DNA of 64,000 nucleotides from an uncultured Eubacteriales bacterium. Its GTDB lineage: Bacteria > Bacillota > Clostridia > Lachnospirales > Lachnospiraceae. The position numbers and the translations under genes were made by a program. Positions 1 to 8,142 of the stretch are shown here, one piece after another. Under the pieces are notes generated by a model that ran no database searches, was not told the DNA's origin, and saw only the letters and a list, made by a program, of their open reading frames with translations. The stretch lies in assembly GCA_900315015.1 (NCBI GenBank), contig OMXJ01000003.1:62001-126000 (forward strand), given 5' to 3'. Every line of letters starts with the position of its first letter. Position 1 is the stretch's first letter.

Positions 1-35
1 ATTAAAAAAATATTAATACGACAAGAGGCGAAATT

Positions 36-686
36 ATGGCTTGGAGAATTATTTTATTATTAGTAATCGGCTATTTTTGTGGAAGCATTCCAACAGGATA
101 TCTGATTGGAAAGATTAAGAATACTGATGTCAGAAATTATGGTAGTGGTAATGTAGGTGCGACAAATACCATGCGTACCCTTGGCTTTAAGGCGGGAGTT
201 ATAACCTTCCTTATTGATTTCTTCAAGTCGTTTATTCCGGTATTTATTGTACAGCATGTAATTTATAAGGGCTCTGATGAAGCACTATTATTTGGAATGA
301 TTATGGGTCTTGGCTGCGTAATAGGACATAATTATACCTGCTGGCTTAAATTCCACGGAGGAAAAGGCATTTCTACTACAGGCGGAATGATCGGAGCAAT
401 AAGACCGATATTGATACCTGTGTTCCTTCTTATCTTTTTCGGAACACTAGCAATTACAAAGTATGTTTCTTTCTCAAGCCTTGTGCTTATTACTTCCTTT
501 GTGGTATATATCGGCATATCACAAAGAAACAGCAAGCACTTTGTGCTTATCCTCATAATGGCACTTGTATTCGCTGCACTTGCATTTTTTAAGCATAGGG
601 AGAATATAAAGAGGCTTTTAAATGGAAATGAGAAGAAAATAGGCAAAGAAATGATTCATGGCAGCAAGGATCCAAAGTCTAAGTAA
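36..686 (+). CDS. plsY: Acyl-phosphate glycerol-3-phosphate acyltransferase PlsY
   Basis: PlsY transfers an acyl group from acyl-phosphate to glycerol-3-phosphate in the membrane, the first acylation of phospholipid synthesis in most Gram-positive bacteria. The 216-residue protein shows the family motifs in order: GSIPTGYL near residue 17, GSGNVGATN near 37, GHN and FHGGKGIST near 98-110, and a C-terminal KHRENIKRLLNG motif. Several hydrophobic segments separate them. Length is close to the usual 200-210, with a slightly longer lysine-rich tail. A GAGGCG ribosome site lies just before the ATG. nrdR follows after 41 bp with no terminator between, so the two may be co-transcribed. Confidence 0.95.
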   Translation: MAWRIILLLVIGYFCGSIPTGYLIGKIKNTDVRNYGSGNVGATNTMRTLGFKAGVITFLIDFFKSFIPVFIVQHVIYKGSDEALLFGMIMGLGCVIGHNYTCWLKFHGGKGISTTGGMIGAIRPILIPVFLLIFFGTLAITKYVSFSSLVLITSFVVYIGISQRNSKHFVLILIMALVFAALAFFKHRENIKRLLNGNEKKIGKEMIHGSKDPKSK

Positions 687-727
687 TTCGATTTTATTTA
701 AATTCGTGGTCATGGAAAGGTGGAAAT

Positions 728-1213
728 ATGAAGTGTCCTTATTGCGGTGCTGATAATAATACAGTAGTTGATTCAAGAGCCTTTGATTCTAATTCAGGAA
801 TCCGTAGAAGAAGAGAGTGCTTAAATTGCGGCAAGAGGTTTACGACCTTCGAAAAGGCCGAGCCTATGTCTCTTTATATTGTTAAAAAGAATAAAGGCAG
901 AGAGCCTTTTAATAAAGAAAAGGTCAAGAGAGGAATAATGAATTCCTGTAGAAAGCGCCCGGTTTCTACCATGACTATCGATAAAATGGTAGATGAGATT
1001 GAAGCAGAGCTTCTTTCAATGGGTGAAAAGGAAGTTCCATCATCAAAAATAGGCGAGCTTATAATGGATAAGCTGCGTGATACTGATGATGTAGCTTATG
1101 TTAGATTTGCATCCGTATATCATGAATTTGATGATGTAGAGACCTTTATAACTGAAATCAGAAAGATGAAGAAGAGAAAAGGTACTCAGTCTAATGGTGA
1201 TGAGCAGCAATAG
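728..1213 (+). CDS. nrdR: Transcriptional repressor NrdR
   Basis: NrdR represses ribonucleotide reductase genes and senses ATP/dATP. The N-terminal zinc ribbon is visible as CPYC at residues 3-6 and CLNCGKRF near 32-39, with the basic IRRRRE stretch that binds NrdR boxes. The ATP-cone follows (VKKNKGREPFNKEKVKRG). Length of 161 fits the family (about 150-160). The last dozen residues are Gly/Asn/Asp/Gln-rich, and the DNA of this tail is related to the tandem repeats just downstream. A GGAAAGGTGGA ribosome site precedes the ATG. Confidence 0.96.
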   Translation: MKCPYCGADNNTVVDSRAFDSNSGIRRRRECLNCGKRFTTFEKAEPMSLYIVKKNKGREPFNKEKVKRGIMNSCRKRPVSTMTIDKMVDEIEAELLSMGEKEVPSSKIGELIMDKLRDTDDVAYVRFASVYHEFDDVETFITEIRKMKKRKGTQSNGDEQQ

Positions 1214-1309
1214 TACTAAGGAAAAGCTAAGAGCAGTAATAATACTGAGTGAATAATTATGAGCAGTAATAATACTGAGTGAATAATTATGAGCAGCAAT
1301 AGTACTGAG
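1202..1309 (+). repeat. 30-bp tandem repeat derived from the nrdR 3' end
   Basis: A 30-bp unit beginning GAGCAGTAATAATACTGAG occurs at 1231-1260 and 1261-1290, with a partial third copy at 1291-1309. A related copy (GAGCAGCAATAGTACT) spans the nrdR stop codon at 1202-1217. The repeats therefore look like slippage duplications of the gene end. Confidence 0.85.
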
Positions 1310-1362
1310 AAAAAATTGTAAGTGGCATAGTAATAAAAAATAATGAAAAGCGGCAAAGAATT

Positions 1363-1397
1363 AAAAACGCTGTAAGCGGATGGCTTACAGCGTTTTT
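1363..1397. terminator. Bidirectional intrinsic terminator after nrdR
   Basis: A perfect 15-bp stem (1363-1377 with 1383-1397) encloses a 5-nt loop. It ends in five T on the plus strand and five T on the minus strand. It can serve both nrdR and the convergent zinc-ribbon gene at 1480-2100. Confidence 0.92.
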
Positions 1398-1479
1398 ATT
1401 ATGTATGATTTTTATATAGAAATTTCTGCCCTCAAATTTAATTACTTGATTTTAGCTAAATAACTACAATTCTTTGAAA

Positions 1480-2100
1480 TTAATTCTTCTTGATGTTTGA
1501 AGATAATGAATCCCAAGCAAGAGGAAGTGTTACACTTAAAATTGCAAAGAACCAATATAAAACAAAAACAACAGATGCCTTACAGAAATGTGCATTTGAT
1601 ATTGATGTTGATAAAAGAACGATAGCATTAATTGCACTAAATACATACGCTAAGGTATCCTTCTTAAGAGCATAAAAAACAATTGCAACTACAGGAAGGA
1701 GCATGAGCACAAATGAAAGCTGAGCAACGCTGAAACGTTTTTCAAGTTCCCAGTAAACAATAGTCTGAGAAAAAGTAGGAATTAAGCTGAAAAGAACCAT
1801 AAAAGCCGAAACAGCTATACCGATTATATTGATCATTGAATTCTTGGAGGTAACCCATAATGCCTTTAAAGGCTTTACGATTTCAAAGCACTCATTGATG
1901 TTGAAATGGAAGTCTGTTGATGGTGGAGCGATCGGATTAGCGGCTCCGGTATGAGTAGGAGCTACATTTGAATCTCCGTAATTAACAGCAGGTGTATTGC
2001 CAGGTGCTGGAATAGGAGCCGGATCTACTATCTTGAAACCGCACTTAGGACAAAAAGCTGAACCATCTGGTAATGTTGCATTACAACTTGGGCAAATCAT
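1480..2100 (-). CDS. Zinc-ribbon membrane protein, function unknown
   Basis: The 206-residue protein begins with a rubredoxin-like zinc ribbon: CPSC at residues 3-6 and CPKCG near 18-22. A Pro/Ala/Asn-rich linker of about 45 residues follows. The C-terminal half has about four hydrophobic segments (roughly 86-110, 124-146, 150-167 and 174-198). Such zinc-ribbon plus membrane proteins are common in Clostridia but have no assigned reaction. A strong AGGAGG site stands about 6 nt before the ATG on the minus strand. It is divergent from dprA and convergent with nrdR, so it is probably a single-gene unit. Confidence 0.75.
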   Translation of the reverse strand: MICPSCNATLPDGSAFCPKCGFKIVDPAPIPAPGNTPAVNYGDSNVAPTHTGAANPIAPPSTDFHFNINECFEIVKPLKALWVTSKNSMINIIGIAVSAFMVLFSLIPTFSQTIVYWELEKRFSVAQLSFVLMLLPVVAIVFYALKKDTLAYVFSAINAIVLLSTSISNAHFCKASVVFVLYWFFAILSVTLPLAWDSLSSNIKKN

Positions 2101-2176
2101 ATTAAATCCTCCTAAAATAAAGATAATGCTTATAAGTTACTGATTTTTACGAAAATAATTTTTGTCAAACGTAGTA

Positions 2177-2205
2177 ATTATAGCAATTATTTTGAAATAA
2201 TGCAA
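2177..2205 (-). promoter_or_regulatory. SigA-type promoter of the zinc-ribbon gene
   Basis: Read on the minus strand, TTGCAT (2205-2200) and TATAAT (2182-2177) are separated by 17 nt. The pair lies about 75 nt before the start codon. Confidence 0.65.
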
Positions 2206-2305
2206 GAGAAAAATTAAAAAAATCTATAAATATAATTGTAAGCTAAAAAGATTATTTTTGTGTGGACTAGTGAAAATATTTTTAGATGAAAGCTTTAAAA
2301 AGAGC

Positions 2306-2334
2306 TTGAAAAAAGGGGATTTAAATAGTATAAT
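2306..2334 (+). promoter_or_regulatory. SigA-type promoter of dprA
   Basis: TTGAAA at 2306-2311 and TATAAT at 2329-2334 are 17 nt apart. The predicted transcript start near 2341 gives an AT-rich leader of about 80 nt before the dprA TTG. Together with the divergent promoter at 2177-2205 this accounts for the 319-nt gap at 2101-2419. Nothing else is visible there. Confidence 0.75.
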
Positions 2335-2419
2335 CTAAAACTGTTGCAGGTTGAAAATTCAAATCTGCATATGTGCAAATTTTATAAATTGGTATTTTAT
2401 TCTAAAATTATAAAGCAAT

Positions 2420-3532
2420 TTGAATAATAAATATTTTTATTTTTATACCGCATGGCTAGATTCAAGCGGTATTCTTTCAGTGTCTAAAATAAATAATCTA
2501 AATATCTCGCCAGAAGAGCTATACAATATGAAGATAAGTGAAATGCTTCAAAGAAGAATAGTAAATGAAGAGCAGGCGAGCAGGATTGCATTCGAGAAGG
2601 ATAATGAATATAAAATCCAGAAATGCTATGATGAATTAGAGCAAAGAGATATAAAATTCATAACCTGTACGGAAAAAGAATTTCCAAAAAAGCTGAAAAA
2701 TATACCAGATGGCCCGAAATATTTATTTTATAAGGGGAAGCTCCCGGATGATGCACTTCCGTCGGTGTCCATAATAGGCGCGAGGAAATGTGATGAATAC
2801 GGTGCGCAGATGACTAAGCATTTTGCAGCAAAGCTATCTCAAGCAGGAATCCAGATAATAAGCGGAATGGCAGATGGAATTGATGGCATAGCAGGTAGAG
2901 CCTCGGTAAATGAAGTAGGGGGAAGCTTTGCGGTACTTGGAACGGGCGTAGATAACTGCTTTCCTGTAGCGAATTATGACCTTTATAAGGAACTGATCCA
3001 AAAGGGCGGCGTAATAAGTGAATATGTTCCTAAAACCCCTGGTAAAAAGTATCATTTTCCAAGAAGAAACAGAATAATTTCAGGTCTCTCGGATGGACTC
3101 TTTGTAATCCAGGCACGCCTTCATAGCGGCACTTCAATCACTGTCGACTGCGCTCTGAAGCAGGGGAAGGATATTTTCTGTCTGCCAGGCAGAATAACCG
3201 ATACGCTTTCCACAGGAACTAATTTAATGATAAGAGACGGTGCAAGGCTTGTAATAGACCCGGATGACATAATTTCAGAAATTTTGGGAAAGTACAAGCA
3301 GCTGATCTTGAATTTTAATCAAAAACAAAAGGAAATAGAAGATATTTTTTCACCTGATGAAAAGAAGATACTTTCATGTCTTGATGAGGTAAAGGCAGTT
3401 CATCTTGATGAAATTTCAGAAAAAACAGAAATTCCCATTACAGCCTTATATGGAATTTTATTTACTTTAATAAGTCGTAAAATAGTGATAGAAGCTGATA
3501 ATAACTGCTATTTGAAGGCTGTCAGATTTTAA
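2420..3532 (+). CDS. dprA: DNA-processing protein DprA
   Basis: DprA loads RecA onto incoming single-stranded DNA during natural transformation and is widely conserved outside competent species. The Rossmann core starts near residue 115 with SIIGARKCDEYG. It continues with ISGMADGIDGIAG, VLGTGVDNCFP, FPRRNRIISGLSDG and the SGTSITVDCALKQGKD/LPGR/STGTNLMIRDGA series that defines the family. A C-terminal winged helix (about 305-365) is present. Total length of 370 is typical. The TTG start is chosen because family-like sequence begins there; the ribosome site is weak, and the next ATG (2528) would cut into the N-terminal domain. The dprA-topA-codY order is conserved in Firmicutes. Confidence 0.93.
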   Translation: MNNKYFYFYTAWLDSSGILSVSKINNLNISPEELYNMKISEMLQRRIVNEEQASRIAFEKDNEYKIQKCYDELEQRDIKFITCTEKEFPKKLKNIPDGPKYLFYKGKLPDDALPSVSIIGARKCDEYGAQMTKHFAAKLSQAGIQIISGMADGIDGIAGRASVNEVGGSFAVLGTGVDNCFPVANYDLYKELIQKGGVISEYVPKTPGKKYHFPRRNRIISGLSDGLFVIQARLHSGTSITVDCALKQGKDIFCLPGRITDTLSTGTNLMIRDGARLVIDPDDIISEILGKYKQLILNFNQKQKEIEDIFSPDEKKILSCLDEVKAVHLDEISEKTEIPITALYGILFTLISRKIVIEADNNCYLKAVRF

Positions 3533-3631
3533 CTTTTTGAAAAATTTTAAAAATTAGTGCTTGATTTTTAATAGAAAATGTTGTAATGTAAAAAGCGTTT
3601 TGAAAATCGAAGTTAAAAACTTTATAAAAGG

Positions 3632-3637
3632 TATAAT
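3632..3637 (+). promoter_or_regulatory. Candidate -10 element upstream of topA
   Basis: TATAAT at 3632-3637 lies about 220 nt before the topA start. No good -35 hexamer stands at the right spacing, so this is tentative. A transcript from here would carry the tandem repeats at 3672-3795 as its leader. Confidence 0.4.
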
Positions 3638-3671
3638 AGTTTTTAAAAAAAGTACGCGGTTGAAACGTGCA

Positions 3672-3795
3672 GCTGAAATGAGTTGAAAATACAAGGCTGA
3701 AATACGAGGCTGAAATGAGCTTAAAATACAAGGCTGAAATACGAGGCTGAAATGAGCGCAAAATACAAGGCTGAAATACAAGGCTGAAATACAAG
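3672..3795 (+). repeat. Tandem repeat array in the topA leader (37-bp unit of 13+11+13)
   Basis: Three 37-bp units (3672-3708, 3709-3745, 3746-3782) are each built of 13-, 11- and 13-bp subunits related to GCTGAAATACAAG. One further 13-bp unit follows. The array fills most of the 323-nt gap between dprA and topA. Open frames on the minus strand here are by-products of the repeat. Confidence 0.9.
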
Positions 3796-3855
3796 GCCAA
3801 AATGCGGGTTTTGATACGCGTCTTAAATACTGGTGCATCCAGAGTGGAGGTAAAG

Positions 3856-5940
3856 ATGGCTAAATATCTCGTGATAGTTGAATCACCGGCAAAGGCTAAA
3901 ACCATAAAAAAGTTCCTGGGAAGTAATTATGAGGTAATGGCTTCTATGGGACATGTTCGCGATCTTCCAAAGAGCACATTAGGAATAGATCTAGAAAATG
4001 ATTACGAACCAAAATACATTACAATTAGGGGAAAAGGTGATCTTATAGCATCCTTAAAGCGTGCAGCTAAAAAAGCAGATAAAGTTTATCTTGCAACTGA
4101 CCCCGATCGCGAGGGAGAGGCGATTTCATGGCATTTAGGCTATGCGCTCAAGCTCGATGGTGTTAAAACTTCAAGAATAACTTTTAATGAAATTACAAAA
4201 AATGCAGTTAAGGAATCTTTAAAGAATGCAAGAGAAATAGACATGAATCTAGTTGATGCTCAGCAGGCCAGAAGATGCCTTGACAGAATAGTAGGCTACT
4301 CAATCAGCCCATTCCTTTGGTCAAAGGTAAAAAGAGGTTTATCAGCAGGAAGAGTGCAGAGCGTAGCCCTTAGAATAATATCAGATAGAGAAAAGGAAAT
4401 TGAATCCTTTGTACCTAAGGAATATTATACTCTTGATGCAGAATTTGCAGTAGCAGGAGTAAAGAAGCACATTACAGCACGTTACTATGGAAGCGGTAGC
4501 AAGAAGGAAGAAATAGGAAGCAAGGAGCAGCTTGACGCAATTCTTTCGGATATAGAGGGTAAGGATTTCAAGATAGTTTCAGTAAAGGAAGGCGAAAGAA
4601 AGAGAAAAGCGCCTCTTCCATTTACAACAAGTACCCTTCAGCAGGAGGCTTCATCAGCACTTGGCTATGCAACCTCAAAGACCATGAGAATAGCTCAGCA
4701 GCTTTATGAAGGCGTAGACGTAAAGGGACATGGAACTATCGGTCTTATTACTTACCTTCGTACAGACTCCATAAGAATTTCAAAGGAAGCTGATGAGGCT
4801 GCAAAGGAATTCATTACGGATAATTACGGAAAAGAATATGTGACAGATACTGACGTAAACCGCATCGAAGGAAAGAAAATCCAGGATGCGCATGAAGCAA
4901 TCAGACCTACCTATGTAGATCTAAAGCCAGAGGATGTTAAAGATTCACTTACAAGAGAACAGCTCAGATTATATACATTAATATGGAAGAGATTCGTATC
5001 CTCAAGAATGATGCCGGAAAAGTTCAAGACTTCTCAGGTAAAGATATCAGCTGGAAATCAGATATTTACAGCAAGTGCTTCAGTAGTGATTTTTGATGGC
5101 TATGCACTTGTATATAAGGCATCAGAGGCAGAAAAGAGCGAGGATGAGGAGCCGGTAGTAAATGGCACCTTCAACTTCACAACTGATACAGAACTAAAGA
5201 AGGTAAGCTTAAATCCGGTTCAGCACTTTACACAGCCACTACCTCATTTCACAGAGGCAGCACTTGTAAAGACGCTCGAAGAACTTGGAATCGGAAGACC
5301 TAGTACCTATGCTCCAACAATTTCAACAATACTTGCAAGACACTATGTAACAAAAGAAGAAAAGAGCATATATATGACAGACCTTGGAGAAGCAGTAGAT
5401 GGAATACTTCGCAAGGGCTTCCCAATAATAGTAGATACCACCTTTACCGCAACTTTAGAAACACTTTTAGACGGAGTTGAAGAAGGAAAGGTAAAGTGGA
5501 AGAATGTCATAAGAAATTTCTACCCGGACTTTGAAGATGCGCTTCAGAATGCTGAAAAGACCATTGGAACTGTAAAGGTAGCAGATGAAGTAAGCGATGT
5601 GCAGTGCGAGCTTTGCGGAAAGATGATGGTTGTAAAGTACGGACCTCATGGAAAGTTCCTTGCGTGCCCGGGCTTCCCGGATTGCAGAAATACAAAGCCT
5701 TATCTCGAGAAAATTGGCGTAACCTGTCCAAAGTGCGGAAAGCAGATTGTAATAAAGCATACCAAAAAGGGCAGAAAATTCTATGGCTGTGAAGGCTATC
5801 CAGAGTGTGATTTTGTTTCATGGCAGATGCCAACTAATGAAAAATGTCCGAAATGCGGCAAGGTTCTTTTAGTACACGGTGATAAACTTGTATGCAGTGA
5901 CAAAGAATGCGGCTATGTTGAAAAGAGAAATAATATGTAA
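3856..5940 (+). CDS. topA: DNA topoisomerase I (type IA)
   Basis: TopA relaxes negative supercoils by a transient 5'-phosphotyrosine link. The TOPRIM domain opens with YLVIVESPAKAKTI and contains ATDPDREGEAISWH. The active-site tyrosine is residue 300 in LITYLRTDS. Three C-terminal zinc fingers follow: CELCG/CPGFPDC, CPKCG/CEGYPEC and CPKCG/CSDKECG. The ATG at 3856 is preferred over an in-frame ATG at 3802: it has GGAGG 5 nt before it, and MAKYLVIVESPAKAKTI is the family N-terminus. Length of 694 is normal. Confidence 0.97.
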   Translation: MAKYLVIVESPAKAKTIKKFLGSNYEVMASMGHVRDLPKSTLGIDLENDYEPKYITIRGKGDLIASLKRAAKKADKVYLATDPDREGEAISWHLGYALKLDGVKTSRITFNEITKNAVKESLKNAREIDMNLVDAQQARRCLDRIVGYSISPFLWSKVKRGLSAGRVQSVALRIISDREKEIESFVPKEYYTLDAEFAVAGVKKHITARYYGSGSKKEEIGSKEQLDAILSDIEGKDFKIVSVKEGERKRKAPLPFTTSTLQQEASSALGYATSKTMRIAQQLYEGVDVKGHGTIGLITYLRTDSIRISKEADEAAKEFITDNYGKEYVTDTDVNRIEGKKIQDAHEAIRPTYVDLKPEDVKDSLTREQLRLYTLIWKRFVSSRMMPEKFKTSQVKISAGNQIFTASASVVIFDGYALVYKASEAEKSEDEEPVVNGTFNFTTDTELKKVSLNPVQHFTQPLPHFTEAALVKTLEELGIGRPSTYAPTISTILARHYVTKEEKSIYMTDLGEAVDGILRKGFPIIVDTTFTATLETLLDGVEEGKVKWKNVIRNFYPDFEDALQNAEKTIGTVKVADEVSDVQCELCGKMMVVKYGPHGKFLACPGFPDCRNTKPYLEKIGVTCPKCGKQIVIKHTKKGRKFYGCEGYPECDFVSWQMPTNEKCPKCGKVLLVHGDKLVCSDKECGYVEKRNNM

Positions 5941-5980
5941 ATAATATTTGAAATAATCTGAAAATTTAAACAGAACATTA

Positions 5981-6027
5981 AAAGCTTGAAAAATTGAGAA
6001 ATCCTTGATTTTTCAAGCTTTTTTTGA
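5981..6027 (+). terminator. Intrinsic terminator after topA
   Basis: A 14-bp stem (5981-5994 with 6008-6021) is followed by a T run ending near 6025. Confidence 0.9.
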
Positions 6028-6062
6028 CTAAAAATGATTGTATATAATATTTAGAATTTTCT

Positions 6063-6090
6063 TGATTTTCAGAAAATTCTGTCTTATAAT
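6063..6090 (+). promoter_or_regulatory. codY promoter containing a CodY box (predicted autoregulation)
   Basis: TTGATT (6063-6068) and TATAAT (6085-6090) are 16 nt apart. Inside the promoter, GATTTTCAGAAAATT (6064-6078) matches the published CodY operator AATTTTCWGAAAATT at 14 of 15 positions. A weaker overlapping half-site, AATTTTC, starts at 6055. Bound CodY would block RNA polymerase, so repression of its own gene is predicted. Confidence 0.85.
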
Positions 6091-6141
6091 TAGATGTGGA
6101 GGAATATGTATGTTTTTCAACCATAGAGAAAGAGGAAGATT

Positions 6142-6936
6142 ATGAGTGACATAAAACTATTAGACAGTACCAGGAAAATCAATAGGATACTGTACGGAAA
6201 TCAAAACGGAACACAAAGTGATGGTCAGCAGAGCGTTATTTCCTTTAATGAGCTTGCAAAGGCACTCGGAGAGAGCATAGATGCATCTATAAGAGTCATA
6301 AGCCAAAAAGGAAAGGTACTTGGAGTTTATGAAAGTGAAAAGGTAGATAAGTTAAATGAGATGATAAGCGACGTCAGGGGGAAGTATATTGATTTATCAT
6401 TAAATGAAAGATTCCTGAACATATTGTCTACCCAAGAGAATATGCTAGTTCAGAGCCTTGGTTTTGAAGGCGTTGAAGAAAAAGGCTATAAGGCACAGGT
6501 TTGTCCTTTGTTTATCACAGGTGAAAGACTTGGAACCTTATTTGTCTATAAAAATGAGGGAGATTTCTCTATAAATGATACCGTGCTATGTGAATATACC
6601 TCAACTGTAATTGGTCTAATAATGCTAAGCTCTGTAGATAAGGAAATAGCAGAGGAAAGAAGAAAGCAGAGCGTAGTAAAATCCTCAATGGCGACGCTTT
6701 CATATTCAGAGGTAGAGGCCATAAAGAGAATATTTGAGGAATTAAACGGAAATAAGGAGGGACTTCTTGTAGCAAGTAAGATTGCAGACAAGGCAAAAAT
6801 TACAAGATCTGTAATAGTAAATGCCCTCAGAAAGCTTGAGAGTGCAGGCATTATCAAGTCGAAATCCTCTGGAATGAGAGGTACCTATATTCATGTATTA
6901 AATGATGCTATATTCGAAGAAATATCGGATGTGTAA
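6142..6936 (+). CDS. codY: GTP/branched-chain amino acid sensing repressor CodY
   Basis: CodY is the global regulator of amino-acid, carbon and stationary-phase genes in Firmicutes, activated by GTP and branched-chain amino acids. The N-terminal GAF-like sensor covers about 1-160. The C-terminal winged helix carries the hallmark ASKIADKAKITRSVIVNALR, then the ESAGIIKSKSSGMRGTYI segment. Length of 264 matches the family (about 260). An AGAGGAAG ribosome site precedes the ATG. A near-consensus CodY box lies in its own promoter. Confidence 0.97.
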   Translation: MSDIKLLDSTRKINRILYGNQNGTQSDGQQSVISFNELAKALGESIDASIRVISQKGKVLGVYESEKVDKLNEMISDVRGKYIDLSLNERFLNILSTQENMLVQSLGFEGVEEKGYKAQVCPLFITGERLGTLFVYKNEGDFSINDTVLCEYTSTVIGLIMLSSVDKEIAEERRKQSVVKSSMATLSYSEVEAIKRIFEELNGNKEGLLVASKIADKAKITRSVIVNALRKLESAGIIKSKSSGMRGTYIHVLNDAIFEEISDV

Positions 6937-6982
6937 GCAACGAAATAATAAATAAAAAACCACTGGAATTTGGAAATAATAC

Positions 6983-7011
6983 TAGACAAAATTAACAAAA
7001 AAGTGTAAAAT
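6983..7011 (+). promoter_or_regulatory. SigA-type promoter of the chemotaxis operon
   Basis: TAGACA (6983-6988) and TAAAAT (7006-7011) are separated by 17 nt, about 60 nt before cheY. The same TAGACA -35 appears before pnp and leuS. No SigD-type motif was recognised. Confidence 0.6.
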
Positions 7012-7074
7012 AAAAGATGGAATTGCAGTGTTTTTGTATGGTACAGATGTATTAAAATGTTCTGGAGTGAAAAT

Positions 7075-7437
7075 ATGGAAAAAACAGTTCTGATATGTGA
7101 CGATAACGCGTTTATGCGTATGATATTAAAGGATATTCTAAAGAAAAATGGCTTCGGATGCGCAGGGGAAGCAGCAGATGGTAAGCAGGCTTTAGAAATG
7201 TATGAAGTAAATAAGCCGTCAGCGGTCCTGATGGATATCACTATGCCAGTCATGGACGGAATAGAAGCGCTCAAGAGAATTATGGCCATGGACAAAAATG
7301 CGATTGTAATTATGTGTTCGGCTATGGGACAGCAGCAGATGGTAATAGAATCGCTTGAATCAGGAGCTAAGGATTTTATAGTAAAGCCATTTCAGGCAGA
7401 CAGAGTAGTTGAGGCAATTAATAAAGCTTTGAGTTAA
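7075..7437 (+). CDS. cheY: Chemotaxis response regulator CheY
   Basis: A single receiver domain of 120 residues with no output domain. CheY-P binds the flagellar switch. Acidic pair D9/D10, phospho-acceptor D54 in LMDITMPVMDG, S82 in IMCSAM and K104 in VKPF are all present. The ATG at 7075 is preferred over an in-frame ATG at 7057 because GGAG sits at 7064-7067 and MEKTVLICDD is the family N-terminus. It is the first gene of a tightly packed chemotaxis run ending at cheD. Confidence 0.9.
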   Translation: MEKTVLICDDNAFMRMILKDILKKNGFGCAGEAADGKQALEMYEVNKPSAVLMDITMPVMDGIEALKRIMAMDKNAIVIMCSAMGQQQMVIESLESGAKDFIVKPFQADRVVEAINKALS

Positions 7438-7448
7438 GAAAGGACACT

Positions 7449-8141
7449 ATGATCGAAGATATTTTATCAATAAATGACAAAATTGAACTTATAAAGAGCT
7501 CTGTACTGCGTAAGAATGAGGCAGAGCAGAAATATTATAAGAGCCATCTAGTTGACATAAAGGACGATTCTACTTTCATAATATCCATGCCTGTAGAAGA
7601 GGACAAGCTTGTGGTTCTTGACATTGGAGAATCCTATAATCTGTGGTTCTATACCAAGAGAGGCCTATATACCTGTACGGTAATAATAAATGAAAAATAT
7701 AAGCAGGGCGATGATAATGTAGCAGAGGTCTATGCGACAAGCGATCTTGAAAAGCTGCAGAGAAGACAATATTATCGCCTTAACTGTATTATGGATTTTG
7801 AATATAAAATAAATGGAAGAGACGAATTCGATAAGGGTGTTGTCATCGACATGAGCGGCGGAGGACTTAGGTTCAATACCGAAAAAAAACTTGAAGCAGG
7901 TACCAAAATGCTTATAAGACTAAATCTTTTCCTTGCAGATAAAAAGGATGAGGGACAGTCTCAAGATGAGAAGGATATCTGCGAAATCAAGGCGAAGGTA
8001 GTGGATTCGGAGCTTGCTAGAGCAAAGAACAATGTATATGAGAACCGCATAGAATTCGATAATATATCGGGCAAGGTAAGAGAAAAAATCGTAAGATTTA
8101 TTTTTGAAGTAGATAGGCAGAGAAGACAGAATTCATTCTAA
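7449..8141 (+). CDS. PilZ-domain c-di-GMP receptor (YcgR/DgrA type)
   Basis: A 230-residue protein with an N-terminal YcgR-like beta domain (about 1-105) and a C-terminal PilZ domain. The c-di-GMP binding signature is clear: RRQYYR near 114-119 followed by DMSGGGLRF near 138-146, matching RxxxR and D/NxSxxG. In Bacillus and enteric bacteria such proteins slow flagellar rotation or stop flagella when c-di-GMP is high. It lies between cheY and cheB, 11 bp after cheY and 1 bp before cheB, so it is made with the chemotaxis proteins. Confidence 0.9.
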   Translation: MIEDILSINDKIELIKSSVLRKNEAEQKYYKSHLVDIKDDSTFIISMPVEEDKLVVLDIGESYNLWFYTKRGLYTCTVIINEKYKQGDDNVAEVYATSDLEKLQRRQYYRLNCIMDFEYKINGRDEFDKGVVIDMSGGGLRFNTEKKLEAGTKMLIRLNLFLADKKDEGQSQDEKDICEIKAKVVDSELARAKNNVYENRIEFDNISGKVREKIVRFIFEVDRQRRQNSF

Positions 8142-8142
8142 T

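Noticed and set aside
3522-3905. Minus-strand open frames rich in Ser/Leu/Phe repeats across the topA leader
   Set aside because: They are translations of the tandem repeat and run into topA on the other strand; no ribosome site.
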